Below, in pieces: positions 46,901 to 57,241 of a DNA stretch of 64,000 nucleotides. The notes under the pieces are model-generated. The model was not told the DNA's origin. It was given only the letters and a program-made list of their open reading frames with translations, and ran no database searches. The stretch lies in contig NW_026570277.1 in assembly GCF_019649055.1 (NCBI RefSeq), forward strand, positions 372,001 to 436,000, given 5' to 3'. Source of the stretch: Paramacrobiotus metropolitanus (taxonomy: Eukaryota > Tardigrada > Eutardigrada > Parachela > Macrobiotidae). The translations under genes and the position numbers were made by a program. Position 1 is the stretch's first letter, and each line of letters starts with the position of its first letter.

Positions 46901-49270
46901 AAGTTGAGGTGAACATGCTGTACCAAAAAACCGGAAGGAAATCGGTTCTGGGGCCAAATAACTGATGCCTGGCCACTTGAAGGTATGTCGCCCATTGACT
47001 TAACATAGGTGGCCACTTTAAGATCTGTACGGGTAGTGTAAAACAAGTGAAAATCGGTAGCCGGATAATTTACATATATTATTTTATATGCACAGGCGTG
47101 AAAACCGTTTGTGCGCACAACATCCGGCTTGGAAGTTAGGGCTGTAAGGAGTTCTAAAACGTTTAAATGCATTCACATGAGCCAGAAGTCCCATTATGAC
47201 CGATCTCCTTTAACCGTGCAGATAAATGCACGTAAGTTTAAAGATCGTTTTACACCAAACCAGAGCTGCACAATTTTTTCAAATTTTAAAACGAATTTTA
47301 AAATTCATTTTTACAAGTTTTAATAAGTCGGGGAGATCGGTCCATAATGAAAAACTGTTGCGGCTAAATGCATTTGAACTTTTTGGTATTTTTCTTAAAG
47401 CCATAACTCCCGAACCTGATGTTGGGGGCAGAAACGGTTTTCCTACTTATGAATTAATCATTTGGCTACCTAATGTCATAAAACAAAGCAAAACGAGTTT
47501 GGGAGTGCGACACCGAAAGTTTTCGTGCATGTACACGAAACTGGTACCATGGACCTGGTCACTCTCCTTAAATAAGCAGTGAAACGACTTCGGTGATTTA
47601 AAACTTACTAGAGTATCTGTAGTCAGCAGACTGTCCATGCTGACTTTTTGCTGATTATAGCAGGACTTGATGGCACTCTGGCCGCCCTGCAGTGGTGGGC
47701 GTTGTTGATTGCCTCCCATCCAGAAATACAGAAGAAGAGCCAAGAAGAGATCGACGCCAATATCGGTCCGGACAAAGTTCCCAGTTGGTCGGACAGGAAC
47801 GTTCTTCCGTACAACGAAGCCGTTCTAAACGAAGGTTAGGCTGTTGAACTAGTTCGCTTACTTTGCTGACGCGAAAAGTGATCACGGTTTAACTGCAGTA
47901 TTACGGATTGCAACCGTTGATCCGACCGGTTTGCCCCATCGCTGCATGGAAGATGTCACCTTAAACGGCTACCTAATTCCAAAAGGTCAGAAAAGCCCTG
48001 ACATTTGTATTCAGAAGCAAAAATTAGAAAAAGAATTGTCTAACTAATTCTACGAACCCCACGCAACAGTCAAACTTAAACTGGGAAAACATTTCAAGCA
48101 ATACGGCAGAAGTAAAGACAAACTGACAGAAATTCGTTCTGTTTCGTTTGCAGACACGCCTTTAACCATAAATTATTATGGAATCCACTTTTCGGAACAG
48201 AATTTCCCTAATCCCTGGGAATTCCAGCCCGAGCGATTTCTGGACTCCGGTGGGAAATATGTGGCCAATCCTAACAGTTTTCCCTTTGCCACAGGTACAG
48301 TAGACTGCGCCAAAAACGTGAATCAGATGTTTGTTTTGTAACTTGTTTAAGTGAGTATGCTATCAACACTCTCTGTTTAGGTCGGCGCATGTGCAGCGGC
48401 GACACATTTGCCAAAATGATCGTCTTCATTACGATGGTGTCCATAATGCAGCGTTTTGCACTAAATTCCACGGAGAAGCGGCCATGGACGGACGTCAAAA
48501 GAATTAACGCTGTTGGTAAGAGTGCTCAGTAATCAGCAAAACCAAAACGTTTATGCAATTTATGGTACGAAATTTTGCTTGTGTAAGGTGTTCGACCGGA
48601 TAAGTTCTCCGTCTCCGCCGCACCGAGATCATGATCGCCTTACTGAACACCGCCTGATACCTACAGTCAACACTCAACAGATATGCTTACCGAACGCATT
48701 TTTTGCGTTACAACAAAACGCGGAACGCAGCAAACGTTTTATATTTTGTGATACAAAATTCTAGCAGGATATTTTGTCGAACTGTTTCTTTATGCTGTAG
48801 TAGTATTTATGTTTTCTTCAACAATGATTTTTGTGCTTGTATTGCCGTTCCGTAAATGAAACATTTCGAAGAGGAGTACTCGTAAAACCGACTTAACACC
48901 AAACAGAAATATTTAAACATGCAAAAATTAGGTAGAATGAAACACGAAGCTAAATGAACGCGATCATCGTTAGATTGCAACAGTACTCTATCTATCGACC
49001 GTACAATTTCAGCAGAGTATAACCAAAAAGCAAAATGGCGGATGCAGTTCATCATGTCTTTTGCAAAAGGGCCAATGCTTGTTCGGTTTTCTTAGACAGG
49101 TTAGTGGAACAAACATTAGAGCGAAACGTTAATAATTAGGTTTCGTGAGATCATTTTTGTATTAATATTAACCTTTAACGGTGGCAGGCGCCACTGTACA
49201 CAAACTCTCCCGAATCAAAGTGAATTCAGTACGCAGTGCTGATAACTTGTTTAAGAACAGCTCCCATTGA
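40997..49270 (+). CDS. Cytochrome P450, CYP2-clan type, with a one-base frameshift
   Basis: Exons are 40997-41327, 43886-43963, 44177-44661, 47661-47834, 47899-47985, 48154-48294, 48381-48515 and 49188-49270, all joined in phase 1. With one base restored in exon 3 they total 1,515 bases (504 residues), the usual CYP2 length. The N-terminus is a membrane anchor (ALILVAAVLVLVAVYL), then the proline hinge LPPGPPAWPIVG. Later motifs are helix C KWKDTRRF, I helix AGLDGTLAALQWW, FQPERF, and the heme loop FPFATGRRMCSG with the Cys ligand. It would be an ER-bound, NADPH-reductase-dependent monooxygenase of unknown substrate. The ATG has a strong context (ACCATGG). Exon 3 breaks at the C run 44258-44261. 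Introns 1 and 3 are filled with transposons. The last exon overlaps the receptor gene on the other strand. Confidence 0.9.
41728..42816 (+). mobile_element. Long-armed foldback element in P450 intron 1
   Basis: Two arms of roughly 340-370 bp (about 41728-42095 and 42480-42816) are reverse complements of each other around a 380-bp centre. Outer ends read GCCAATGTCAAAACGCCGGC and its complement. The outer 120 bases repeat GCCGGCAGAATTTT-type words; the inner part shares CTTGGCACGCGGTGTATAAC. No transposase is encoded and no target duplication is clear. It sits inside the first intron and leaves the splice sites intact. Confidence 0.8.
43262..43540 (-). mobile_element. hAT-type MITE, copy 2, in P450 intron 1
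   Basis: This 279-bp element is the reverse complement of the copy at 1626-1909, with TAGAGCCCC...GGGGGCTCTA ends. It is flanked by a perfect 8-bp duplication, GAACAAAC, at 43254-43261 and 43541-43548. Only scattered differences separate the copies, so both are young. Confidence 0.9.
45105..45359 (-). pseudogene. Transposon ORF remnant
   Basis: An 84-residue open frame with an ATG encodes PLAVETFGSFGPAFAELIRF and then EPRSTAFLKQRFSLAVVKGN. This pattern reminds me of the C-terminal tails of reverse-transcriptase-type polyproteins in invertebrates, but the memory is not specific enough to name a clade. It is truncated upstream and lies wholly inside the foldback element at 44718-47026, so it is probably cargo or a relic. 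Confidence 0.35.
46358..46573. repeat. Nested palindrome
   Basis: ACCGGTTAGCAG at 46362 pairs with CTGCTAACCGG ending at 46571. Inside, TTAACGCGAGGTTTCCAGTGG near 46385 pairs with its complement ending near 46502. It looks like a small MITE nested in the larger foldback element. Confidence 0.5.
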
Positions 49271-51212
49271 CAGCGGTAACTGAATCGCCAGGTTTGGTCG
49301 AGGGATTGAACGTCATTAATATTATCGCGTATCCAGCTAACACTCCAATTACCTGCAATCGTCACGTAAAATTACTTGAACCGTTAGAATTTGCATACAG
49401 TTACTCCAGTAGTCCAGTTAATGGCAAATCTATGCCGCTATATACCCGTATAAAATAACCAAGAACCCAACAGCAGGAGAAGAAAAGTGCTGGCACCAAT
49501 TTAGAAAGCTTCGCCGGTGAACATTTATTGTTCCCCTCAAGTACCGAAGCTTTTCAGTCGTTAACGAACGAGAGTCTTGCTCCAAAGATCCGCCCTGAAG
49601 TTGCTACTTTCTCGGCTGTGTAATACCTTATGTACTGTACTGTCTGTACATACAGTAACGCTATCACTTGCTGCCAGGGGCCGGTCATATTTTTTTATTG
49701 GTTCCTCTAATAATATATTTCTGCTACTTCTATATAAAATTGAAGGCACAGTAAAAGGTTTCAGTATACGGCACAAACGTTGTTTATTACAAGGTTTCAG
49801 TATACGGCATATATTGTAATAATTAAGAGGCTGTAGTCATTAGGTGATGACTCTATGGTTTGTAGTCAAACATTTCAGTAGCAGCCAATAAGGCGTTCCA
49901 TATTATTACTTACACTAACAAAGTAGCTGTTGTCGAGGGGTAATGCCTCCTCGGCATAAAGTGCCACCTTTGGGTAATCTGCGGTGAATTCTGAACAGAG
50001 TTTCCGCCGCACCGGATCGTTCTTTGCTTCCGCACCGATATCTCTGATTTTGCTGATTGTATCCGTAGTCTGTGGAGAAGAATAGATTAGTTATTTAACT
50101 TATCCCCGTCAACAGTTATCCATGTCTACTGATGAGAGCACTGGCCAAGCATTGTACCTTGCACCGGTACTTAAAATACTGTACTTTAACATGTAGCTAC
50201 GAAGCCTGGCTTTTTTATGCGCTAATTGACTACCTACTGTATATCCATACAGTACCTGTCTGCTGAGGCTGATCATCGACTTGGCCATGAAAATAGACCA
50301 CACTAATGCCACGTAGGCGGGAGTAAGATCGGCCTGTACGAATGCTTTCAAATTGTGGGAATAATATATTCCCAAGAACTCTACCGAAAAAATGTACAAC
50401 TGGCACGCGGTGACTAATGTTACATGACGGAATGCTGTGCTCATATTTTGGATGAACTGAAAGGTCACCCGGCAGACCTCCAGTTCAAACTTTAACTGAG
50501 CATTCGTTAAATGTTTTTCTGAGGTCAGTATCTCCAAAGAGCGGGAAATCACCTTTTTTGTTAACTGAATCCAGGTGAGGATTTCGGTGTATGGCAGTGC
50601 TAGGATACTGTACTGTATAACTGTAAGGATAACGGATATCGGATTAAAAATGGCGTAAGTGGATTGCACTTCCCATCCTGGCCATGGAATAAAAAGGGTG
50701 AATGTTTTATTCCCAGCAGCTCTGCTTATCGAGAATGCCAACTGGAAACCGTTTTGTCCGAGTGACTCCCCAAACAAACCACACCCGATAACCACTGCAT
50801 ATAGGGCGTGCCAGTTATACCATTGACGTTGGATTACCGTTCTGTCTCCCACCAGCGGATAGATTATTTGCTTCAGATATTTGGAACACTGACGGTAATG
50901 GTGACGTTGTCGAAACGTTGCAGCTGTTATCAAAGGAGCGGAGATAGAGGCCCAGTAGCGCGCGGTAATTCTTACAAAACTGAATAAGTTCCGCTCTGAA
51001 AAGGCGGCGGAATCGTGCTTGATGTCCAGCATTAGGCGGCTACCGTATGTGAAAACTATTTGGAACAGGAAAAGGAGCAGTGACCAAGCGTAAGCAAGCT
51101 TTTGTGCTGGACATTTGGGGAGCAGGAAGGGCAGACCAATAACGTATAACAATGCCTTGTACAGCTTTGGTGTCTTGATCTTCGAAATGTGTTGCAGTCC
51201 ATTATTGGCCAT
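49251..51212 (-). CDS. Gustatory-receptor-like seven-transmembrane chemoreceptor
   Basis: Three minus-strand exons, 50130-51212, 49914-50069 and 49251-49352, join in phase 0 and give 446 residues. The first holds about six hydrophobic helices (for example SLLLFLFQIVFTYGS, ISVILTVIQYSILALPY and LVTACQLYIFSVEFLGIYYS). The second is the loop KLCSEFTADYPKVALYAEEA, typical in place of the pre-TM7 region. The last is TM7, VIGVLAGYAIILMTFNPS, then a short tail and TAA. Short phase-0 exons at the 3' end are characteristic of arthropod gustatory receptors. The TM7 signature TYxxxxxQF is changed to GYAIILMTF. It is probably a ligand-gated channel in sensory neurons. Its stop lies inside the last P450 exon on the other strand. 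Confidence 0.7.
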
Positions 51213-53298
51213 ATCTGCTCACCAAGCTTGACTTATATGACAAAAGGTCAACCCACAAAATGAAGCGAAAAATAGAACGAACGATTAAAACGAAATGTTG
51301 GCAGATACTGCACAGTGCACAGTGCAGATTCACATGAAAACTTTATCCGTTAAATTTGTCTTAAGCGTAAGAGTCTGACTGCGTCTTGCCTCGACCAGCC
51401 TTTTTGTTGCGTCAGGAATGCGCAAACCACCACGGCAGTATATGGTACCCAGTGCGCACGGCATGTATGCAGGTCAGTAATTCTCATGTTTCACGTGACA
51501 GACGTCTGATCAAGGCCAAAATATTTACATAAAAATCTCACTGACACGGGCTGGAACAGCAGCCTAGGTTCATGCTGCTCTTCCAGTCTGATGGAACACA
51601 GGAGAAGTTTTGGCGTATGCCGAGACGGCCGTCCACCTGTTTGCACATCTGGCGCCAGCACACAATCTTTGGCCTGCTGAACAAAATCGTGAAAAATGTC
51701 CATGCGCAGACAAATTAAGATAGTGTTCAACTGATATTTCATGTGCCTGTATCAATACCTGATCCCGTAATTGTCGTGGGCCAAACTGAGAACCAACTGA
51801 AATGCGATTTTCCAGTACCTTCTGCCTTTTGGCACCCTGTGACAGCGACAATTGACGAAGATGGTATTTTTGAAATTTGCAGCAAATTTAATTTAATTTA
51901 AAAGAATGTGTGCGTCCTGTAGCTGAGGATGAGCCACTCAGATTGTCAAACTTCTAAAAGAACATGCGCACCCTTGTTTTTTATTTCTGAGTCAAAACTC
52001 TGAAAACGAACAGCAAATTACAACCTATTAATATTCGCAGTATTAAATTTAGGGGCCTAGGCACCAATTTAGGGGCCTAGGCCTAGGCGCCTAGGCCGAT
52101 TATAATTCCGATTCAGAACTCAACCAGTTTTACCGAGTTTCAATGGAGGTGACTAGACTCACAGAAAGCAAGTATGTACTGGCCGATTTTAAGCCAGCTC
52201 AAAGTGAAGTTTCTCAATCACTACCGAATAAAGAAATTTTCGATTTTGCAGATTGGCGAACTTTCTTAATCGCATCGATTAACAGAGCAAGCAAGAAATT
52301 TCTTCAAGAACATTTTTTAATCAGTATCGTAGTCGCTCAGAAGTCCTTATAGTGCACTATCGTGTAAATGTCGCAAAACAACTGCGCGATTTGGCACATT
52401 ACAACAATAAAATTATTTTAAAGCTATTTATTCGAGGGACTATAATAGCACCTTTCAATACATGTAAGGAAATTACGGTTATTTGTATGTACTGCTTGGG
52501 TCGGATTGCATGAGCGGTGCCTTACATCAAAAAGCTTACTTTTTTGCAAATTTTTACTAGAGCCTAATCCAAACGCCGATATATAGTAATATGTTATCGT
52601 CTTACTGTCAAAACACGATAGAATTTTTTTTAAAGCAAAACTTCTTTGTAGTCGGTAACAATACCGGAATACTTTAAATTTCCGGACAGCGTTTGAATAA
52701 GTGACATTTAGCCCTTGTCCTACGAAACAGTCTGTTTTGTGTTTCCTTCTTCCGAACATTTTTGATTGGGCCGCTTTAAAAAGAAAGCTTCCGGAACACT
52801 GAGATAAGGTTGCTGACTGTGAGGTGCGCTCTCAAGTCGGCTTGTGCAAGATGCTACGGCTCATTAGTTTTATAATTACCTTTGCACAGAGAATGAGAAT
52901 TCTTCGGCTGTGTGCATTACAGATACTCGTTCAGACTGTATTCTTCACATTTGTATTCTTTACATGCGCGTTTTAATGAAAGCAGTGTTTAGCGGTAGTA
53001 CTACAGTAGTACAGCGGTACAGTACAGATACAGTGCGCGTACGAGTACAGAGTACAATATTAAACGACGTTTGTGGCAAAAATTACCAAAATAATAGGCC
53101 ATATAACGTGATAATATTGTAGCTGTTCGTTTACACTTTCCAAAATAGTACGATGAAAAAACTCAAAATGTCAAAAGCAACAAGCTATTTGAGAATATTA
53201 GGGTGTACTGGGCAAAAATCAAGGAACAGCTTAAAATCTGAGTAATCTTTAGGGATCCGGCAAAACATCTTGTAATACAAATCCAGTGCCATGCAGAA
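51213..53298. other. Spacer with short orphan frames only
   Basis: Upstream flank of the receptor gene. ATG-started frames of 83 codons at 51491-51742 (-) and 69 codons at 52143-52352 (+) have no recognisable features. A short array of AGGGGCCTAGGC words lies at about 52050-52105. No other structure is seen. Confidence 0.4.
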
Positions 53299-53526
53299 TC
53301 AGCCTTTAAATTTCGGCATATTTGATGGATCTAGAATCACAAATCTGCTTTGTACATTGGGCGGCTTGACCGGTGTGGTGGCGTTGGATGTGTTTCCCGC
53401 CGAGGTTGAGTTTTTCATGGCTTGCGACGCAATGCCTGCTGCGGTTTCGTGGTCCGCAGTGGCTGTTGCAACAGTCCACGTAATCAAAACAACGCAAGAA
53501 AAAAATACAACTGAAATTCGAGGCAT
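53299..53526 (-). CDS. Small predicted secreted protein, 75 residues
   Basis: A single open frame starts at an ATG in good context (AAAATGC). It begins with a textbook signal peptide (VVFFSCVVLITWTVATATA), followed by a Ser/Thr/Asn-rich middle (NSTSAGNTSNATT, with potential N-glycosylation sites). It ends FVILDPSNMPKFKG before the stop. There are no Cys in the mature part. The C-terminal Gly could allow amidation if the chain is a peptide precursor, but there is no dibasic cleavage site before it. I do not recognise a family, and a further exon cannot be excluded. It lies about 360 bases left of the MULE and is transcribed away from it. Confidence 0.45.
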   Translation of the reverse strand: MPRISVVFFSCVVLITWTVATATADHETAAGIASQAMKNSTSAGNTSNATTPVKPPNVQSRFVILDPSNMPKFKG

Positions 53527-53894
53527 TTTAATAAGCTGCGCGGCGGAACTGTAAATTTTTCAACGATCGTTGTGACCAGTAAAGCATTCGAATTCGTTGT
53601 TTAAATATTAGTCAGCGCTGCTATAATGGTACCGTGCTACCTGTTACATCACTAACGTAGCATGGTTATTTCATAACGCCATCTCGCTCTACCTGCCCGC
53701 CGGGGATTTGTTCAGCTTTCAGTTGTACTTCCTCATTGTATTCGTGCAATTTCAACATCGCTCTTGGCAGGCTTCTGGTTGATAATATACAGTGATGTAC
53801 AGCAGTTAAAGGTTCAACCATTCTACTACAGTACTTGTTTCAGTTTGCCGAGCTATAAAGTAAGCGCGCATTGTCACATGACCATGGCCGCTCG

Positions 53895-54168
53895 GGGTAT
53901 TGCTAAAGTCTGTGACTGTGACTGGGTGGGACTGTGAGTCTATGTGACTGGGACCTTATGTGAGTGTGACCGTCTGTGACTGTGCCACACTGGGCGTGGG
54001 GATGATTGGGACTGTAACCTTTTGGGAGTGGGGCTAGTGGTTGTAGCAGTTCGCCAACCAACTGACCGGGCACTTCCGGTCAAATTTTTTAACTAGCTTT
54101 TTGTGTTAAAAGGCAGTATGCAAGCTTATTCTGTAAGGCAGTGCTTCGTACGGCATTCTAGAAATTCC
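53895..54168 (+). repeat. Left terminal inverted repeat of the MULE
   Basis: About 274 bp, rich in GTGACTG-type words in its outer half, then GCGTGGG and GACCGGGCACTTCCGGTC. It pairs with 63240-63526. The right copy has one extra 10-base GGGTGGGACT unit and a few substitutions. Confidence 0.9.
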
Positions 54169-57100
54169 AAGAAAAATAGTCAAAAGTAGCATTAACTCGG
54201 CAGCGTCTGCTAGGTGAAAAAAGCACCAGTAAAGTTCGCCAATTTTTGCATAATTAGCACAATTGTTATCAACACAACAAAATATTCATTAGATAAAGCG
54301 TTTTGCTCTTTCCACACAGTATTTTAGTTTTTTGTTAAAACACACCAGAAAAAAAACATATTGCTTAAAAAACGTTGCAAAATTATCGAAAAGTTCTACG
54401 AAGTGAAACTGAATCGTATGTAATGCGAAAAAATTGAAATTTAATCAGTCGTAGCGTTGTATCCACATGATAAAGTTCCACCAGTTTGAACAAATATTTT
54501 TTTTGTGGAGAACGTTCAGAGAATTTTTGAAAACCATAGGTGAAAATTGCACCACTTGGGCATTGAAGGAGAACGGTAACGGCTGCCTGTACAGACAGAA
54601 TAACCAGCTCCGCTCAATTCTTGTTATCTGGCGGCTGCCCGCTGGTCAAAGCTATGCCGATGCCAGCTGACTCGTGTAAAACTAATTAACGCAATCAAAG
54701 CAAACAATTAGTAGGGAGCAATTCTTTGATTTTATTACCCTGTTTTGCTCGCCTGTTATAGGAAACGGAGCAAACGGAGCAATATGATCTAACAAACACA
54801 GCAGACTTCAGTAAGATGCGGTGATTTTGTGTAACCAGAAACAGTTTGCTTTCAATGCCAAATCATTTGGCAGTGGTGCACGATTCAGCACTGTTTTCAG
54901 ATAGCAGTTCCGTTATAATAATAATTTCGTTAAAACCTGCATATGCTGGCTTAGTGCAGTATACACTCGATGACGCGCAACGTTGCCCTTCTTATCTCCG
55001 GCAGCTCGAACAATAAATTTTGGCAACGTTGCGGGCATTTCCAACCTGTATGGAAATTAAGAACGAAAAGGTCATACTGTCCAGTTATTCAAAATTGATT
55101 TTTTGCTAACGATAGGTGGGCTACAAGTATTACGATATACCGAGTATTATATAAATAACTTTATTCGGTATGTATGTTTTACAAGAGGCAACGCGTTCAC
55201 ACGCCTACATATATTAGTATACAATATATCTTTTAAGTTAGTGAAGTACTTATTTTTTTCGCACATTTTAAAGCGTATGTGTAACCGTAGTCGGTACTTA
55301 CTTGTTGTCAGTGAACGCCGCTTTAAGCTCCGCGATAGCTTTCTCCATGGTCGGAAGAAATTAAGCCGATGCCGGTAAACAGCAATTGTTCTTTTAAATT
55401 TTTAAAAAAATTTGAATTATGGACAGTTGTTCGGTGTAACAGGCTTATATATATAGGTAGATGTGGAAATGCGACTATGTTTTGAGTAATTTGGGACACG
55501 AAAGTTTTTCTGGCTTTGAAAGTTTTTATGATAGCAGGCCAAGCACGTCCTGCGTTGCGTAATAAACCGTGTCTGTCCGTGTATTGATTCCAATAAGTTC
55601 TGCCACATCCTCTTTGAGAAATCACGAGTGGTTGTCAGTACTACTATATTTGCTTCTTTTGTTGGACATGTGTACCTAGCTTCATTGTTCCTTGGTAATT
55701 AGGCGTAATTATGGCAGCGATGTTTTGCGGATATGTGAAATGGCGCAAACCATTCTGGTCCTGTAACATACTGACCGGCATTTAGAAAGATTTTTTTAAT
55801 AATTCAGAGACGCTGCGAAACGCAAAATCTTAAACACCATAGGCTACCTGTATCAACTAGCTACTGAGTGCAAGTTGATTCAAAGGAATTACATTCCCAG
55901 GAAATGTATCGCAAGCGCTTTTTCGCTCTGTCGCGCCGGCAACCACCTTATCCAGACCGTAGGAATCGACCACCATCAATGCCCAACTGGTGAAATTTTC
56001 ACCTACCGTTTAAATTTTAAACTACTGTTTGAAAAAATTTCAAAAAAATAGGTTAAGATCATCACATTTTTGTTATCTTACAGTTTCAATTTGAGCTCTA
56101 ACAAAAAATTCCTTGATAGTCCGAGCACTGCCGGGTTAATGATTCTTTTATTTATCTTCAGCAGACCCCTCCTTCACTTTTTTAAATGGTTCTGAAGTTC
56201 TTTTATCTTGCACACTTGGTCAATTAAAAATACACGCTACACATGTATCACTATAAAAAATGTGTATCACTACGAGGAGGGGGTAAATATACGGGATAGA
56301 CGAAAAAAACGGCAATAATAAGGGATAACCATTCACTTGTTGTGCAACACGGCCAGCCACCAAGGGAAGGCAGTCCGGAGACACGTCACAAAATGCTGCC
56401 TTCTGCAGGTGTCTCCTCCGTAGACTTCTATGTTATACTAAAACACCAGCGCCTTGCACATTTCAGAATTAAACCGTACAGTCTATATCTCAAAAGAACA
56501 AGAAAAAATTTTCAAGATTTTTGATACCAAGGAAGCCATTTTCAATGAGGAATACGACAAGTTAGAGCCAATAAGGTTTCCCATAGGCAAAGCATAGGAT
56601 CTGCGTGGAACTGGAACCTAACCATTCAGCTCCTGCGCTTAGTCTGCGAGAAACTCAAATGGCTCAAACTTGTTTCAGTTTTCATAGATAACGGCTTGCT
56701 TGGTATCGAAAATCTTGTTAATTTTTTCTTGTTCTTTTCGTATATAGACTGTACGGTTTGATTCTGAAATGTGCGAGACGCTTATATTTGAGTTCAACAT
56801 AGAAGTCTACGGAGAAATCGAAACCCGAGCATCAACGGCTATTCTGCGTGATGTCACTGAACTGCCTTTCATTGGTGGCTGGCCGTGTTGCACGAACCGG
56901 GCATGGTTATCCCTTGTTATTGCCGTTTTTTCCGTCTATCCCGTATATTTACCCCCTCCTCGTACACATTATTTTAGCCTATTCGGGAAAAGTTTGTGTA
57001 GCGTCCAGCGTGATCGACCACTGAGTATGCGGTATCCCTCTGCTGCGTTCTTGTGTGTCTGCCTAGTGTCTGCCACTTTAGGGCACAGAGCGGCATTATT

Positions 57101-57241
57101 CGTATGCGGCAAACATCAACAAACAAAAGCCTTTCAAATTCCTAGGCTGTCGCACGTAGGTGTGATCTGGTCTTGACCCTCTCGTTTTCTCTGTGAGAGA
57201 AGGATTGGAACTATGCAGGCGACTCAGAGAAGACCGGCTGA
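54169..57241. other. Left interior of the MULE, no exon recognised
   Basis: Apart from the nested foldback element at 56272-56963, this 3-kb stretch shows no convincing exon. The promoter and first exon of the transposase must be here or just after, but I could not find an ATG exon with a matching phase. Short frames on both strands lack features. Confidence 0.5.
56272..56963. mobile_element. Nested foldback element, about 690 bp
   Basis: Arms of about 270 bp (56272-56545 and about 56690-56963) are inverted copies. The ends read ACGAGGAGGGGGTAAATATA and its complement; the arms share CAACACGGCCAGCCACCA and ACCGTACAGTCTATAT. The arms differ by perhaps 15%, so it is older than the MITEs above. 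It encodes nothing. Confidence 0.75.

Larger units (their letters stand above)
44718..47026 (+). mobile_element. Foldback element with about 300-bp arms in P450 intron 3
   Basis: The arm at 44718-45015 (AGACCTTCAAGTGGCCACC...) recurs inverted at about 46730-47026 (...GGTGGCCACTTTAAGATCT) with few differences. The 1.7-kb centre contains a minus-strand open frame (45105-45359) and a smaller nested palindrome (46358-46573). A target duplication is not evident. The element occupies three quarters of the 3-kb intron. Confidence 0.8.
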
